This document shows positions 8,204 to 16,476 of a stretch of DNA of 42,237 bases, one piece after another (within the stretch, counting starts at the first letter, position 1; each line of letters begins with the position of its first letter). Source of the stretch: Pseudomonadota bacterium (lineage in GTDB: Bacteria > Pseudomonadota > Alphaproteobacteria > Reyranellales > Reyranellaceae); contig JAIUOX010000035.1 of NCBI GenBank assembly GCA_020160955.1, positions 1-42,237 of the forward strand, written 5' to 3'. Position numbers and translations under genes: made by a program. The notes under the pieces are model-generated. The model saw only the letters and a list, made by a program, of their open reading frames with translations. It was not told the DNA's origin and did not search any database.

Positions 8204-10015
8204 CTACTCGGCCGCTTCGAGCCGCTGCTGGTTCTGGCGCGCCGCGACCTTGGCGCGGGCGAGATCCTCGCCGCGCTTCTTGTCGACGGCGGCGTTGCCG
8301 CCCGCCGTCTCGGCGAACAGCGCCAGCTTGTCCATGTCGTCGTCGTCCACCGGGGTGAGCGCGAGGTCCATGTACTCGTGGCGCTTGGGATCGTGCAGCA
8401 CCTTCTGGCCGATCCGCCAGCCCTGCCAGGCCAGCCGGCCGTAGATGCGCAGCTTGCGCACGGTCTCGACCGCCAGCTTCCAGTGGAACAGGCCGACCGG
8501 CTCGATCGGCATGCCGAAGCGGCGGTCACGGCGGTACTTCATGCGCACCACGCCGCCTTCCAGCGGGTGGATGTTCTCGGCCTCGAACATGATCTTGAAC
8601 ATGGTCATGAACTGGGCCGGCTCGGCCGGGTTGCGGCCGGGGATCGCGCCGTGGCGACGGGCCACCGTCTCGATGTGCTCCGGCGTGTAGTAGATCCGCC
8701 AGGCATCGCGGTAGGTCTGCTCGTACTCCGCGTCGCTCATCTTCGGGTGGTGCACGACGCGGTGGTTGAGGTCGTACTTGTTGAGGTCCGGGTCCATCCA
8801 CACGCCCTGCTTCCAGAGCTTCTGGTGGTCCTCCGAGCCCGGCAACGGCGTCAGCATGAAGAACTCGAGGATGTCGAGCGGCAGTTCCTTCTTGATGATC
8901 TCGAGGTCGCGCAGGATCGACTCGCGCGTGTCGCCCGGGAAGCCGAGGATGTAGCCGGCCCAGGTCGAAGCGCCGCTGGCGTGCCACGCCTGCAGCATCT
9001 TGCGGTACTCGGTGATCTTGTTCTGGCGCTTCTTGGCGGCCAGCAGGTTGTCCGGGTTGACGTTCTCGAGCCCGATGAAGACGCGGTAGACACCGGCCCA
9101 GCGCGCCTTGTGGATGAAGTTCGGGATGCGATGGCACTGGGTGTCGACCTGGATGATCAGGGACACCTCGATGCCCTCGTTCTCCTTCAGCTCGATCAGC
9201 TTGTCGAAGAAGTCTTCCCAGTGCTTGTTGCGGGCCATGTTGTCGTCCGTGATGAAGAACGACGTCACACCCTGCTTGTAGTTCTCGCGCACGATCGCCT
9301 CGAGGTCCTCCGGCGTGCGGAAGCGGCTCTTGCGACCCTGGACGTTGATGATGGTGCAGAACGAGCACTGGAAGGGGCAGCCGCGGCCGAGGTCGAAGCT
9401 CGACCGCATGCCCTCGTTGCGCTCCAGCGCGCCCGGCGGCAGGCGCGGCACCGGCGCCCCGCCGATGCCCGGCAGGTCGTCCATGTAGTTGTAGAGCGGC
9501 TTCAGCGTGCCGTTCCAGGCGTCCTTCAGCACGATGTCGAGGCGACCTTCCTCGGCCTCGCCGGCGAAGATCGAGATGCCCATGTCCATCGCCGCCTGGA
9601 TCTCCGGCGGCACGACCGGCAGCATCGACAGGCAGCCGGCGGCATGGAAGCCGCCCAGCGCCACGGGCAGGCCGAGCTTGAGGAACTGGCGGCCGAGATC
9701 GACGGCGCGCGGGAACTGGTTCGACTGGACGCCGACCAGGCAGATCAGCGCCTTGCCGCCCTCGCGGCGGACCTGCGCGGCGATCCGCTCGGGGCGGACA
9801 CGGGTGTTGGTCTCGTCGAACGGCTTGATGACGATCTCGACCTCTGGGCCGAAGATCTCACGTTGCCTGCAATCCTCGCCAAGACCGTACAGCGCCGCCA
9901 AGGTGTTTGACGGGATGTGCGACCGCAGCCAGGTGATCGGGTAGCCGTCGTCGTCGTAGTGAGTCGGCTTGATCAGAACGAGATGAAATTTCGTACGCTT
10001 CACGTCACCGCCCAT
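8204..10015 (-). CDS. B12-binding-type radical SAM protein
   Basis: A 603-residue protein. The radical SAM cluster motif CPFQCSFC (C213, C217, C220) binds a [4Fe-4S] cluster that cleaves S-adenosylmethionine. An N-terminal region (residues about 1-170) contains LICLVGVQSNQFPRAVDLG and LGGFHA, matching the cobalamin-binding-like fold that precedes the TIM barrel in this superfamily. Later signatures are SFFITDDNMARNK, FIGLENVNPDNL and YILGFPGDTRESILRD. The exact reaction is not predictable; relatives act as methyltransferases or cyclases. The start is uncertain: ATG at 10015 was chosen, but GTG at 10003 also fits. No pathway genes are adjacent. Confidence 0.85.
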   Translation of the reverse strand: MGGDVKRTKFHLVLIKPTHYDDDGYPITWLRSHIPSNTLAALYGLGEDCRQREIFGPEVEIVIKPFDETNTRVRPERIAAQVRREGGKALICLVGVQSNQFPRAVDLGRQFLKLGLPVALGGFHAAGCLSMLPVVPPEIQAAMDMGISIFAGEAEEGRLDIVLKDAWNGTLKPLYNYMDDLPGIGGAPVPRLPPGALERNEGMRSSFDLGRGCPFQCSFCTIINVQGRKSRFRTPEDLEAIVRENYKQGVTSFFITDDNMARNKHWEDFFDKLIELKENEGIEVSLIIQVDTQCHRIPNFIHKARWAGVYRVFIGLENVNPDNLLAAKKRQNKITEYRKMLQAWHASGASTWAGYILGFPGDTRESILRDLEIIKKELPLDILEFFMLTPLPGSEDHQKLWKQGVWMDPDLNKYDLNHRVVHHPKMSDAEYEQTYRDAWRIYYTPEHIETVARRHGAIPGRNPAEPAQFMTMFKIMFEAENIHPLEGGVVRMKYRRDRRFGMPIEPVGLFHWKLAVETVRKLRIYGRLAWQGWRIGQKVLHDPKRHEYMDLALTPVDDDDMDKLALFAETAGGNAAVDKKRGEDLARAKVAARQNQQRLEAAE

Positions 10016-10308
10016 GCGGAGTGGGTTGTAAAGGCATCCGCGTGCGGCTCGAGAGAGCGATTGCACCGCTTGACGGCATCCCCGCATCACAATGCTTGTT
10101 CCGGGCCCAAGACGCAACCGGACAGAACGTCCGAAATGCGTCAAAATCGACAATAAAGGCACTAGCCATAGGGCTTTTGGGGCCGCTTTCCCGCCACATG
10201 CAGATAGGGGCCGGAAGGTTGCACGCATTGCCGCAGGCCGCTCCCGGGCGCAAGGTGCCGCCCCCCGGGCCGCCCAGAAGCCCGGATCACTGGGAAACGG
10301 GCCGGGAC

Positions 10309-11553
10309 GTGAGCCTCCTCGACCGGGTGCCGGCACTGGCGCCCTTCAATATCCGCAGCTTCCGCTTCCAGTGGCCCTCCGACCTGCTGGCGTCGTGGGC
10401 GTTCGAGATGGAAGGCGTGATCCTCGGCTGGTTCGTGCTGGTCTCGACCGGCTCGGTCCTGGCGCTCGCCCTGTTCGGCTCGCTGCAATTTCTCGGCACC
10501 CTGGTGTCGCCGCTGTTCGGCATGGCCGGCGACCGCCTGGGCAACCGCCGCCTGCTGTGCCTGATGCGCGGCACCTACCTCGTGATCGCCGCCTGCCTCG
10601 CGGCGCTGTTCCTGGCCGGGCTCGCGACGCCGGCCGCGGTGTTCGGGCTGGCCACCGTGATGGGCCTGGTGCGGCCGTCCGACATCACGATGCGCAACCT
10701 GCTGATCGGCGAGACCATGCCGGCCGACTACCTGATGCGGGCCATGGGCGTGTCGCGCACCACCGCCGACTCGGCGCGCGTGGTGGGTGCGCTGACCGGT
10801 GCCGGGCTGGTCGCCGCGCTGGGCTCCGGCCCGGCCTACGTCGCGGTCTGCGCCTTCTACGCCGCCAGCCTCGCGCTCACCTTCCGGGTCGGCCTGCAGC
10901 GCGTGCGCGTCGTGGCCGACGCCCCGGCCTCGCCGTTGCGCGCCCTGCGCGAGGGCTTCGCCTACGTCTGGTCGATCCCCGAGACGCGGGCGCTGATGCT
11001 GCTGGCCTTCCTCGTCAACCTCGCGGCCTACCCGCTGGTCGGCTCGCTGCTCGCCTACGTCGCGCGCAACGTCTACGGGCTCGACCAGACCGGTCTGGGC
11101 TGGCTGCTCGCCAGTTTCTCCGGCGGCGCGCTGGCCGGGTCGATAGCGGTGTCGACGCACGGCGCCGGCATCCGGCCGGCCCGCACCATGCTCACCTGCG
11201 CGCTGGGCTGGTTCGCGATAAACCTCGTCTTCTCGTGGATCCAGTCGCCCGGCTGGGGCGCCTTCGCGCTGTTCTGCGCCGGCTTCGTCCAGAGCTTCTG
11301 CCAGATCCCGATGGCGGTGCTGCTGCTGCGGGGCACCGAGCCGGCGTTCCGCGGCCGCGTGATGGGCGTGCGCATGCTGGCGGTCTACGGCCTGCCGCTG
11401 GGCCTGTTGCTGGCCGGGCCGCTGATCGAGCGGCTGGGCTTCGCCGTGGTGGCCAGCCTGCTCAGCGTCACCGGCCTGGTCTTCACCGCCGCCATCGCGT
11501 GGACGTGGCGGACGCGGCTCTGGCATCCCGGCGCCGACGCCAATGCGCGCTGA
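10309..11553 (+). CDS. MFS family transporter
   Basis: A 414-residue protein with about twelve hydrophobic segments. Loop 2-3 carries the major facilitator signature GDRLGNRRLL, and the overall look resembles the enterobactin-exporter-like MFS branch (ALFGSLQFLGTLVSPLFGMAGD). It probably exports a small molecule; the substrate is unknown. The start is taken as GTG 10309 (MSLLDRVPALAPFNIRSF). An in-frame ATG at 10198 would add an unlikely proline/arginine-rich leader. The gene is divergent from the radical SAM gene across about 290 bases in which no strong promoter was found. It faces sodB across two hairpins. Confidence 0.85.
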   Translation: MSLLDRVPALAPFNIRSFRFQWPSDLLASWAFEMEGVILGWFVLVSTGSVLALALFGSLQFLGTLVSPLFGMAGDRLGNRRLLCLMRGTYLVIAACLAALFLAGLATPAAVFGLATVMGLVRPSDITMRNLLIGETMPADYLMRAMGVSRTTADSARVVGALTGAGLVAALGSGPAYVAVCAFYAASLALTFRVGLQRVRVVADAPASPLRALREGFAYVWSIPETRALMLLAFLVNLAAYPLVGSLLAYVARNVYGLDQTGLGWLLASFSGGALAGSIAVSTHGAGIRPARTMLTCALGWFAINLVFSWIQSPGWGAFALFCAGFVQSFCQIPMAVLLLRGTEPAFRGRVMGVRMLAVYGLPLGLLLAGPLIERLGFAVVASLLSVTGLVFTAAIAWTWRTRLWHPGADANAR

Positions 11554-11628
11554 CCAATCGGCCGGGCAGAAACCGTTCGACGCCGTTCGGCTCGCCCAAC
11601 GTCGCGTCCAGGTCTTGGGAAAGGGCTG

Positions 11629-11657
11629 CCGACGGGACGCTACGGGCGTCCCGTCGG
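11629..11657. terminator. Strong hairpin, probable terminator (sodB side)
   Basis: A perfect 11-bp stem, CCGACGGGACG (11629-11639) and CGTCCCGTCGG (11647-11657), with a 7-base loop. Read on the minus strand it is followed by GCAGCCCTTTCCC. It lies between the convergent MFS and sodB genes and probably stops transcription leaving sodB. Confidence 0.65.
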
Positions 11658-11664
11658 CGGCAGG

Positions 11665-11686
11665 AAGGTGCCCCGTGGGGCGCCTT
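11665..11686. terminator. Second hairpin between MFS and sodB, probable terminator
   Basis: AAGGTGCCCC (11665-11674) pairs with GGGGCGCCTT (11677-11686) across a two-base centre with one mismatch. CTTGTT follows on the plus strand, a short U-rich run suitable for terminating the MFS transcript. The two hairpins together insulate the convergent genes. Confidence 0.6.
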
Positions 11687-11690
11687 CTTG

Positions 11691-12302
11691 TTAGCCGAGG
11701 TTCTCCTCGGCGAACGACCAGTTGCAGAGCTTCTCGAGCCACGCCTGGATGTGGTCCGGGCGGCGGTTCTGGAAGTCGAGGTAGTAGGCGTGCTCCCACA
11801 CGTCGGCGACCAGCAGCGGCTTGCCGCCGTGCGCCAGCGGGGTGTCGGCGTTCGAGGTCGTCTCGATCGCCAGCTTGCCGTTCTTCTCGACCAGCCACGC
11901 CCAGCCGCTGCCGAACTGGCCGACGGCCGCCGCCTTGAAGGCCTTCTGGAAGTCGGCGAGGCTGCCGAAGCTGTCGTCGACCATCGACTTGATCTTGCCG
12001 GTCGGCGTGCCGCCCTTCGGCGACATGCTGTGCCAGTAGAAGTCGTGGTTCCAGGACTGCGCGGCATTGTTGAAGATGCCCTTGGCCTTCTCGTCCTTGG
12101 CCGACTTCTTGATGATCTCGCCCAGCGTCAGGTCCGCGTACGGCGTGCCGGTGATCAGGTTGTTCAGGTTGTCGATGTACGCCTTGTGGTGCTTGGCGTG
12201 GTGGAACGAGATGGTGTGGGCCGACACGACCGGCGCCAACGCGTCATCCGCGTAGGGCAGCTTCGGGAGGGCGAACGGGGCCTTGCCTTGGTCCAACGGC
12301 AT
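11691..12302 (-). CDS. sodB: Superoxide dismutase [Fe]
   Basis: A 203-residue cytoplasmic enzyme converting superoxide to hydrogen peroxide and oxygen. Metal ligands align with E. coli SodB: H34 (SFHHAKHH), H85 (AAQSWNHDFYW), D166 and H170 (DVWEHAYYLDF). AAQSWNH and FGSGWAWL indicate the iron-type rather than manganese-type enzyme, though cambialistic use cannot be excluded. The ATG at 12302 is supported by GGAG nine bases upstream. It is divergent from bfr, placing superoxide defence next to iron storage. Confidence 0.95.
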   Translation of the reverse strand: MPLDQGKAPFALPKLPYADDALAPVVSAHTISFHHAKHHKAYIDNLNNLITGTPYADLTLGEIIKKSAKDEKAKGIFNNAAQSWNHDFYWHSMSPKGGTPTGKIKSMVDDSFGSLADFQKAFKAAAVGQFGSGWAWLVEKNGKLAIETTSNADTPLAHGGKPLLVADVWEHAYYLDFQNRRPDHIQAWLEKLCNWSFAEENLG

Positions 12303-12373
12303 AACTTTACTCCGGCTGACCCGGCCGGGGCCGGGCGGGCTGTGGTGGAATGAACGTCCGGTCCGCGCCGACG

Positions 12374-12401
12374 TTGCGACGCGCCTCGGACATCCTAGAT
12401 A
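12374..12401 (+). promoter_or_regulatory. Putative promoter upstream of bfr
   Basis: TTGCGA (12374-12379) and TAGATA (12396-12401) are separated by 16 bases in the 242-base sodB-bfr divergent region. An imperfect inverted repeat, CCCTGCG-TTT-CGTAGGG, lies downstream at 12448-12464 and could be a regulator site. Both are weak calls made by eye. Confidence 0.3.
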
Positions 12402-12544
12402 TGGCAGGCGAGAACGGCCGCGAAAAGGGACCTCCGCTGCCCAACTACCCTGCGTTTCGTAGGGAATAGCCACGTCGATCGGCGTTTCCCGGCGGTCCGA
12501 CGGGCGCTATGTGTTACCGATCCGCGTTTCGCAAGGAGAGTACG

Positions 12545-13027
12545 ATGCAGGGTCAGCCGACGGTGATCGCCGAGCTCAACAAGCTCCTGAAGAACGAGCT
12601 GACCGCCATCAACCAGTACTTCCTCCACGCCCGGACGCTGAAGCACTGGGGCTTCGAGCGCCTCGCGCACCGCGTCTACGAGGAATCGATCGGCGAGATG
12701 AAGCACGCCGACAAGCTGACCCAGCGCATCCTGATGCTCGACGGGCTGCCGAACCTGCAGGACCTCGGCCGGCTGTCGATCGGCGAGACCGTCCTGGAAT
12801 GCCTGCAGGCCGACCTCCGCCTCGAGAGCGCGGCGCGCGACGCGATCGCCGCGGCGGTCGAGGTCTGCGAGAAGGCCAAGGATTACGTCAGCCGCGAGAT
12901 CGTCGTCGCCATCCTCGAGGACGCCGAGGAACACGTCGATTTTCTCGAGACCGAGCTGTCGCTGGCCGCCAAGGTCGGCGAGCAGAACTACCTGCAGACC
13001 CAGATCGGGGCGGGCAAGGAGTCCTGA
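12545..13027 (+). CDS. bfr: Bacterioferritin
   Basis: A 160-residue haem-containing ferritin that oxidises Fe(II) and stores it as a mineral in a 24-mer. Relative to E. coli Bfr the residues E18, E51, H54, E94 and H130 are present, as is the haem-ligand Met52 (IGEMKHAD). The position of the sixth ferroxidase ligand, E. coli Glu127, reads Ala here (LEDAEEHVDF), with glutamates at 128 and 129. AAGGAGAG precedes the ATG at 12545. Its stop lies three bases from the stop of the convergent bfd gene. Confidence 0.93.
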   Translation: MQGQPTVIAELNKLLKNELTAINQYFLHARTLKHWGFERLAHRVYEESIGEMKHADKLTQRILMLDGLPNLQDLGRLSIGETVLECLQADLRLESAARDAIAAAVEVCEKAKDYVSREIVVAILEDAEEHVDFLETELSLAAKVGEQNYLQTQIGAGKES

Positions 13028-13030
13028 GCC

Positions 13031-13240
13031 CTAGTCGGCCGCCTGCAGGGCCGCCGACGGGTCGAGCGCCCGTTCCGCCGCCGTCGTGGCCTCGATGCGA
13101 CGGCGCATGTCGGCGGCGCAGCCGCCGCACTGGGGGGCCTTTCCGCAGGCCCTGAACACGTCGGCCGGCCGCCGCGCGCCGGCGCGTGCCGCGGCGTCGA
13201 CCTCACGATCGCGAATGGCCTGACAGATGCAGATGTACAT
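13031..13240 (-). CDS. bfd: Bacterioferritin-associated ferredoxin
   Basis: A 69-residue [2Fe-2S] protein of the BFD-like family. It is known to dock on bacterioferritin and deliver electrons for iron release. The four cluster cysteines are at C4, C6, C38 and C41, the expected CxC...CxxC spacing; an extra C32 is also present. The gene is convergent with bfr, whereas in many bacteria bfd precedes bfr on the same strand. A Fur-like palindrome lies 21-35 bases upstream of its start, suggesting iron-repressed expression independent of bfr. Confidence 0.92.
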   Translation of the reverse strand: MYICICQAIRDREVDAAARAGARRPADVFRACGKAPQCGGCAADMRRRIEATTAAERALDPSAALQAAD

Positions 13241-13260
13241 ACCGGGCCGATCCCTGCAGT

Positions 13261-13275
13261 TGCGACTTACTCGCA
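13261..13275 (-). promoter_or_regulatory. Fur-like palindrome upstream of bfd
   Basis: TGCGACTTACTCGCA fits a 7-1-7 layout with perfectly paired outer TGCGA/TCGCA arms, similar in plan to Fur boxes. It sits just upstream of the bfd start codon, and a TTGACG hexamer lies at 13305-13310 on the minus strand. Iron control of bfd is known in other bacteria; binding here is inference. Confidence 0.4.
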
Positions 13276-13324
13276 GTATCAGAGGTAGGGCGGCCGGGGC
13301 GCCCCGTCAAGCGGGCGGAGGGGC

Positions 13325-15073
13325 TCAGCCGGGGTCGACGACGAACGGGCCGATCGCCAGCAGCCGGCAGTTCTCGCCGCCGGCCGCGCGGCAGGCGGCC
13401 AGCGCCTCGCTCACCGCCTGCTCCTCGCTGGCCCGGCCGGACACGATGCCGAGGCGGCCGCCGGTGCCCATCGCGATCGCCCGCCAGTCGTCGGAGATCA
13501 GGTAGCGCTCGACCGCGCCGCGGTCGCCGCCGGCGAGGCCCAGGACCTCCTGCGGGGTGAAGATGTCGGTGACGCGATGGGCCTGCGGCACCCGGACCAG
13601 GACCTTGTCGTCGACCGCGTAGACCGTGCAGGGGCGGCCGGCGAGGTGGCCGCAGATCTGCAGCGTGCGCCGCACCGCGTCGACGACGGTGACGCTCGGC
13701 GTCCACCAGTCGATGCGGCTGGGACCGAGCACGAGGGCGCGGTGGCGCGGCGACACGGCGTAGTGCTCCGCGAGGTTGCGGCGGGCCGGCTCGGTCACCA
13801 GCGGCACCGCCGCCGCGTCGAACAGGATCGGCGGCGACGGCAGGGTCGGTGGCACGTGCGGCAGGGGCGGCATCGGCGGCGGGTGGAACGGCCACACCAC
13901 CTCGTCGCCCTCGGCGTAGACCGTGCAGCGGTCATACGGGCGTCGCACGCGGACCTCGCGCTCGACGGTGGCGTTGCATTCCTCCAGCGCGGCGCGGCGG
14001 GCGAGTTCGGGATCGAAGCGGCCGAACGCCATGCCCATCCAGCCGCGCACGCTGATCGCCAGCGCCTTGGCGCCGGGGGCGTCGCGGTACTCGTGCAGCC
14101 GCGGCCAGTGGAACTCGCTGACGAAGGGCACGTCCTCGACGACGAAGCGTCGTCGCCGCGGCGGCTCGGGCGGCGGCGCCGGCGTCGCCAGTTCGGCCGC
14201 GGCGGGCTGGTCGAGCGGCATCCCCGCGGCGGCAGCGGGGGGCGGCGTGGTCACCGCGAGGGACGAGGGCGCGGCCGGCGCAGGAGCCGGTGCTGCAGCG
14301 GGAGCCGGAGCCGGTGCCGCAGCGGGAGCCGTCACGGGGGCCGTTGCCGCGGCAGGCGCGCTGGCCTGGCGGGTCGGGGTGGGCGGCGGGGCCGCCTGGT
14401 GCAGCCACCACGCGCCGCCCAGCGCGAGGCCGGCGACCACGACCGCGCCGCCGAGGATCACGGCCAGCCGACCGGCCGGGCGCGGCGCGGCCGCCTGCGA
14501 AGGGGCCGGCGTCGGGTTCGGCATGGGGGCCGGCGTCGGCGGCGCGCCGTCGATCGACAGCCGGTAGGCATGGATGGCGCGCGGGATGTTCTTCACGTGC
14601 TGCTCGCCCATGTCCTCGGCGCCCAGCATCAGCTTGCCCTGGATCTGCTCGTAGACCGCGGCCGACACGCAGATGCCGCCGGGCGAGGCGATCGATTCCA
14701 GCCGCGCGGCGACGTTGACGGCATCGCCCATCAGGTCGTCGCCGCTCTCGACCACGTCGCCGAGGTTGACGCCGATGCGCAGCACCATCCGGTCGTCCGG
14801 CGCCGCCGGGTCGTTGGCGGCGCGCATCGCCTCCTGGATGTCGAGGCCGGCGCGCACCGCCTCGACCGGGCTCGCGAACTCTGCCAGCAGCCCGTCGCCG
14901 GTCAGCTTGAAGACGCGGCCGCGATGCTGGCGGATCAGCGCCTGGGCCGTCGCCATGCGCGCCGCCAGCAGCGACAGCGCATGTTCCTCGTTGCGGGACG
15001 ACATCGTGCTGAAGCCGACCACGTCGATGTCCATGATGGTCGTCAGGCGACGGACGAGGTCGGGTTCACTCAT
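13325..15073 (-). CDS. Class III adenylate/guanylate cyclase with C-terminal periplasmic-type repeats
   Basis: A 582-residue protein. Residues about 8-165 are a class III nucleotide cyclase domain: metal aspartates D17 (DVVGFS) and D60 (KLTGDG), K56 and D113 as likely adenine-selecting residues, and N120 and R124 (NVAARLE) as transition-state residues. All are present, so activity, probably cAMP synthesis, is expected. A Pro/Ala-rich linker follows, then one transmembrane helix (about 202-226), a second long Ala/Pro-rich linker, and three related C-terminal modules at about 336-390, 445-495 and 530-582. Each module has an AL-rich start and a two-cysteine C...C(T/R)xxA pattern. The layout suggests a cytoplasmic cyclase coupled to an extracytoplasmic sensor. 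Confidence 0.88.
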   Translation of the reverse strand: MSEPDLVRRLTTIMDIDVVGFSTMSSRNEEHALSLLAARMATAQALIRQHRGRVFKLTGDGLLAEFASPVEAVRAGLDIQEAMRAANDPAAPDDRMVLRIGVNLGDVVESGDDLMGDAVNVAARLESIASPGGICVSAAVYEQIQGKLMLGAEDMGEQHVKNIPRAIHAYRLSIDGAPPTPAPMPNPTPAPSQAAAPRPAGRLAVILGGAVVVAGLALGGAWWLHQAAPPPTPTRQASAPAAATAPVTAPAAAPAPAPAAAPAPAPAAPSSLAVTTPPPAAAAGMPLDQPAAAELATPAPPPEPPRRRRFVVEDVPFVSEFHWPRLHEYRDAPGAKALAISVRGWMGMAFGRFDPELARRAALEECNATVEREVRVRRPYDRCTVYAEGDEVVWPFHPPPMPPLPHVPPTLPSPPILFDAAAVPLVTEPARRNLAEHYAVSPRHRALVLGPSRIDWWTPSVTVVDAVRRTLQICGHLAGRPCTVYAVDDKVLVRVPQAHRVTDIFTPQEVLGLAGGDRGAVERYLISDDWRAIAMGTGGRLGIVSGRASEEQAVSEALAACRAAGGENCRLLAIGPFVVDPG

Positions 15074-15169
15074 GGCCCCAAGCTAGCCGACCGGCCCGGC
15101 CGTGGCCAAGCCGGCATGGCGGCGCGGAGGTCTTGCCTCGGCGGGCATGCTCTGCGAAGACCGGGGGCC

Positions 15170-15628
15170 ATGACCTCTCCACCGCCCCGCTACTGGGAAG
15201 ACTACGAGGTCGGCCAGCGGTTCGACATCGGGTCGACCAGCTTCACGGCCGACGAGATCGTCGACTTCGCCCGCCAGTTCGATCCGCAGAGCTTCCACGT
15301 CGATGCCGAGGCCGCGAAGAAGTCGTTGTTCGGCGACCTGGTGGCGTCCGGCTGGCACGTCGCGTCGAAGCTGATGCGGCTGTTCGTCGACAACTACATC
15401 GACCATCGCACCGCGCTGGGGTCGCCCGGGCTGGACGAGCTGCGCTGGCTGAAGCCGGTGCGGCCCGGCGACACCCTGACCGCCTGGGTCGAGTGCGCCG
15501 ACAAGGTGCCGTCGAAGAGCCGGCCGCAGATGGGCGTGGTGCACGAGCACTGGCGCGCCACCAACCAGAAGGGCGAGCTGGTGATGACCGCGAAGGGGAT
15601 CAACATGGTGCGCCGGAGGCCGGCATGA
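15170..15628 (+). CDS. MaoC family dehydratase
   Basis: A 152-residue hotdog-fold protein. The hydratase pair of (R)-specific enoyl-CoA hydratases is recognisable as D38 and H43 in ARQFDPQSFHVD, with FGDLVASGWH after it. It probably hydrates an enoyl-CoA or a related thioester. It is the first gene of a tight run of four: its TGA overlaps the ATG of the VOC gene (ATGA). It is divergent from the cyclase gene across 96 bases. Confidence 0.88.
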   Translation: MTSPPPRYWEDYEVGQRFDIGSTSFTADEIVDFARQFDPQSFHVDAEAAKKSLFGDLVASGWHVASKLMRLFVDNYIDHRTALGSPGLDELRWLKPVRPGDTLTAWVECADKVPSKSRPQMGVVHEHWRATNQKGELVMTAKGINMVRRRPA

Positions 15629-16473
15629 AGAAGCAGGCGGTGCGCGGACTGGATCACGTCGTGGTCATGGTCGACGGCATCGACGCCGCCGAGGCCGCCT
15701 ATCGCCGGCTCGGCTTCCAGGTCCAGCCGCGCGGCTTTCACGAGAAGCTCGGCACCGCCAACCACCTGATGATCTTCGACAAGGACTACTTCGAGATCCT
15801 GGGCATCGTCGAGGACACCGAGTTCAACGCCGACCGCCGCGCCTGGCTGAAGCAGGGCGGCGGGCTGGCCAACGTCGCGCTGGCGACCGACGGCGCCGAC
15901 CTCGCCTTCGAGGCGTTCCGCGATGCCGGCCTGCAGCCCGACGAGCCGCTGTTCTTCGACCGCGCGGTCGAGATCGCCGGCAAGATCGAGAGGGCCGAGT
16001 TCCGCACCGTGCGGGTGCCCAAGACCCACATGCCGGTGGTCGGCTTCTTCGTCTGCGAGCACCTGACGCCGCAGTTCGTGTACCGGCCCGAGTGGGCGCG
16101 CCACCCCAACGGCGCGCGCGGCATCCTGGGCGTCACGGTGATCGCCGACGAGCCGGCGAAGTGGGCGGACGAACTGCGCAAGTACTTCGGCCCCGACGCG
16201 GTGCGCGGCGAGGCCGATGGCATCGTGGTCGATACCGGCACCCAGCCGGTGCACTACATGGCCCGCGAGGACTACCTCCGCCGCTATCCCGGCATCGTGC
16301 CGGTGCGCGCCGGCGACCACCCGGCGCTGCTCGCCATCCGGGTCGAGAGCCTGGCCGGCTGCGAGCAGCTCCTGCGCAAGAACGGCGTCGCGGTGACGCG
16401 GCCCGATTCGGGCCGCCTGCTGGTCCCGCCCTCGGAAGCCGCCGACCTCACCATCGAGTTCAGGGAGATCTGA
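15625..16473 (+). CDS. VOC / glyoxalase-like domain protein
   Basis: A 282-residue protein. It begins with a glyoxalase-type beta-alpha-beta-beta-beta unit (RGLDHVVVMVDGIDAAEAAY, then YRRLGF and FEILGI) and contains a second related half from about residue 165. It resembles the glyoxalase-like domain family PF13468. Metal ligands cannot be assigned safely by eye. Start overlap with the MaoC gene (ATGA at 15625) shows translational coupling. The downstream thioesterases suggest a shared acyl-CoA pathway, perhaps epimerase- or lyase-type chemistry; the reaction is not known. Confidence 0.82.
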   Translation: MKKQAVRGLDHVVVMVDGIDAAEAAYRRLGFQVQPRGFHEKLGTANHLMIFDKDYFEILGIVEDTEFNADRRAWLKQGGGLANVALATDGADLAFEAFRDAGLQPDEPLFFDRAVEIAGKIERAEFRTVRVPKTHMPVVGFFVCEHLTPQFVYRPEWARHPNGARGILGVTVIADEPAKWADELRKYFGPDAVRGEADGIVVDTGTQPVHYMAREDYLRRYPGIVPVRAGDHPALLAIRVESLAGCEQLLRKNGVAVTRPDSGRLLVPPSEAADLTIEFREI

Positions 16474-16476
16474 GGC

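Noticed and set aside
4141..8529. A 1462-codon open frame on the minus strand opposite the subtilase
   Set aside because: It is a shadow of the repetitive high-GC coding strand: composition is Arg/His/Gly/Val-rich, it shows no motifs and spans parts of three real genes.
10162..11898. A 578-codon minus-strand frame across the MFS gene
   Set aside because: It is antisense to a clear membrane transporter, crosses the terminator hairpins and has a low-complexity composition.
13577..15628. A 683-codon plus-strand frame across the cyclase gene
   Set aside because: Its first 530 codons are antisense to the well-supported cyclase; only the last 152 codons (from 15170) form a recognisable protein, the MaoC family dehydratase.
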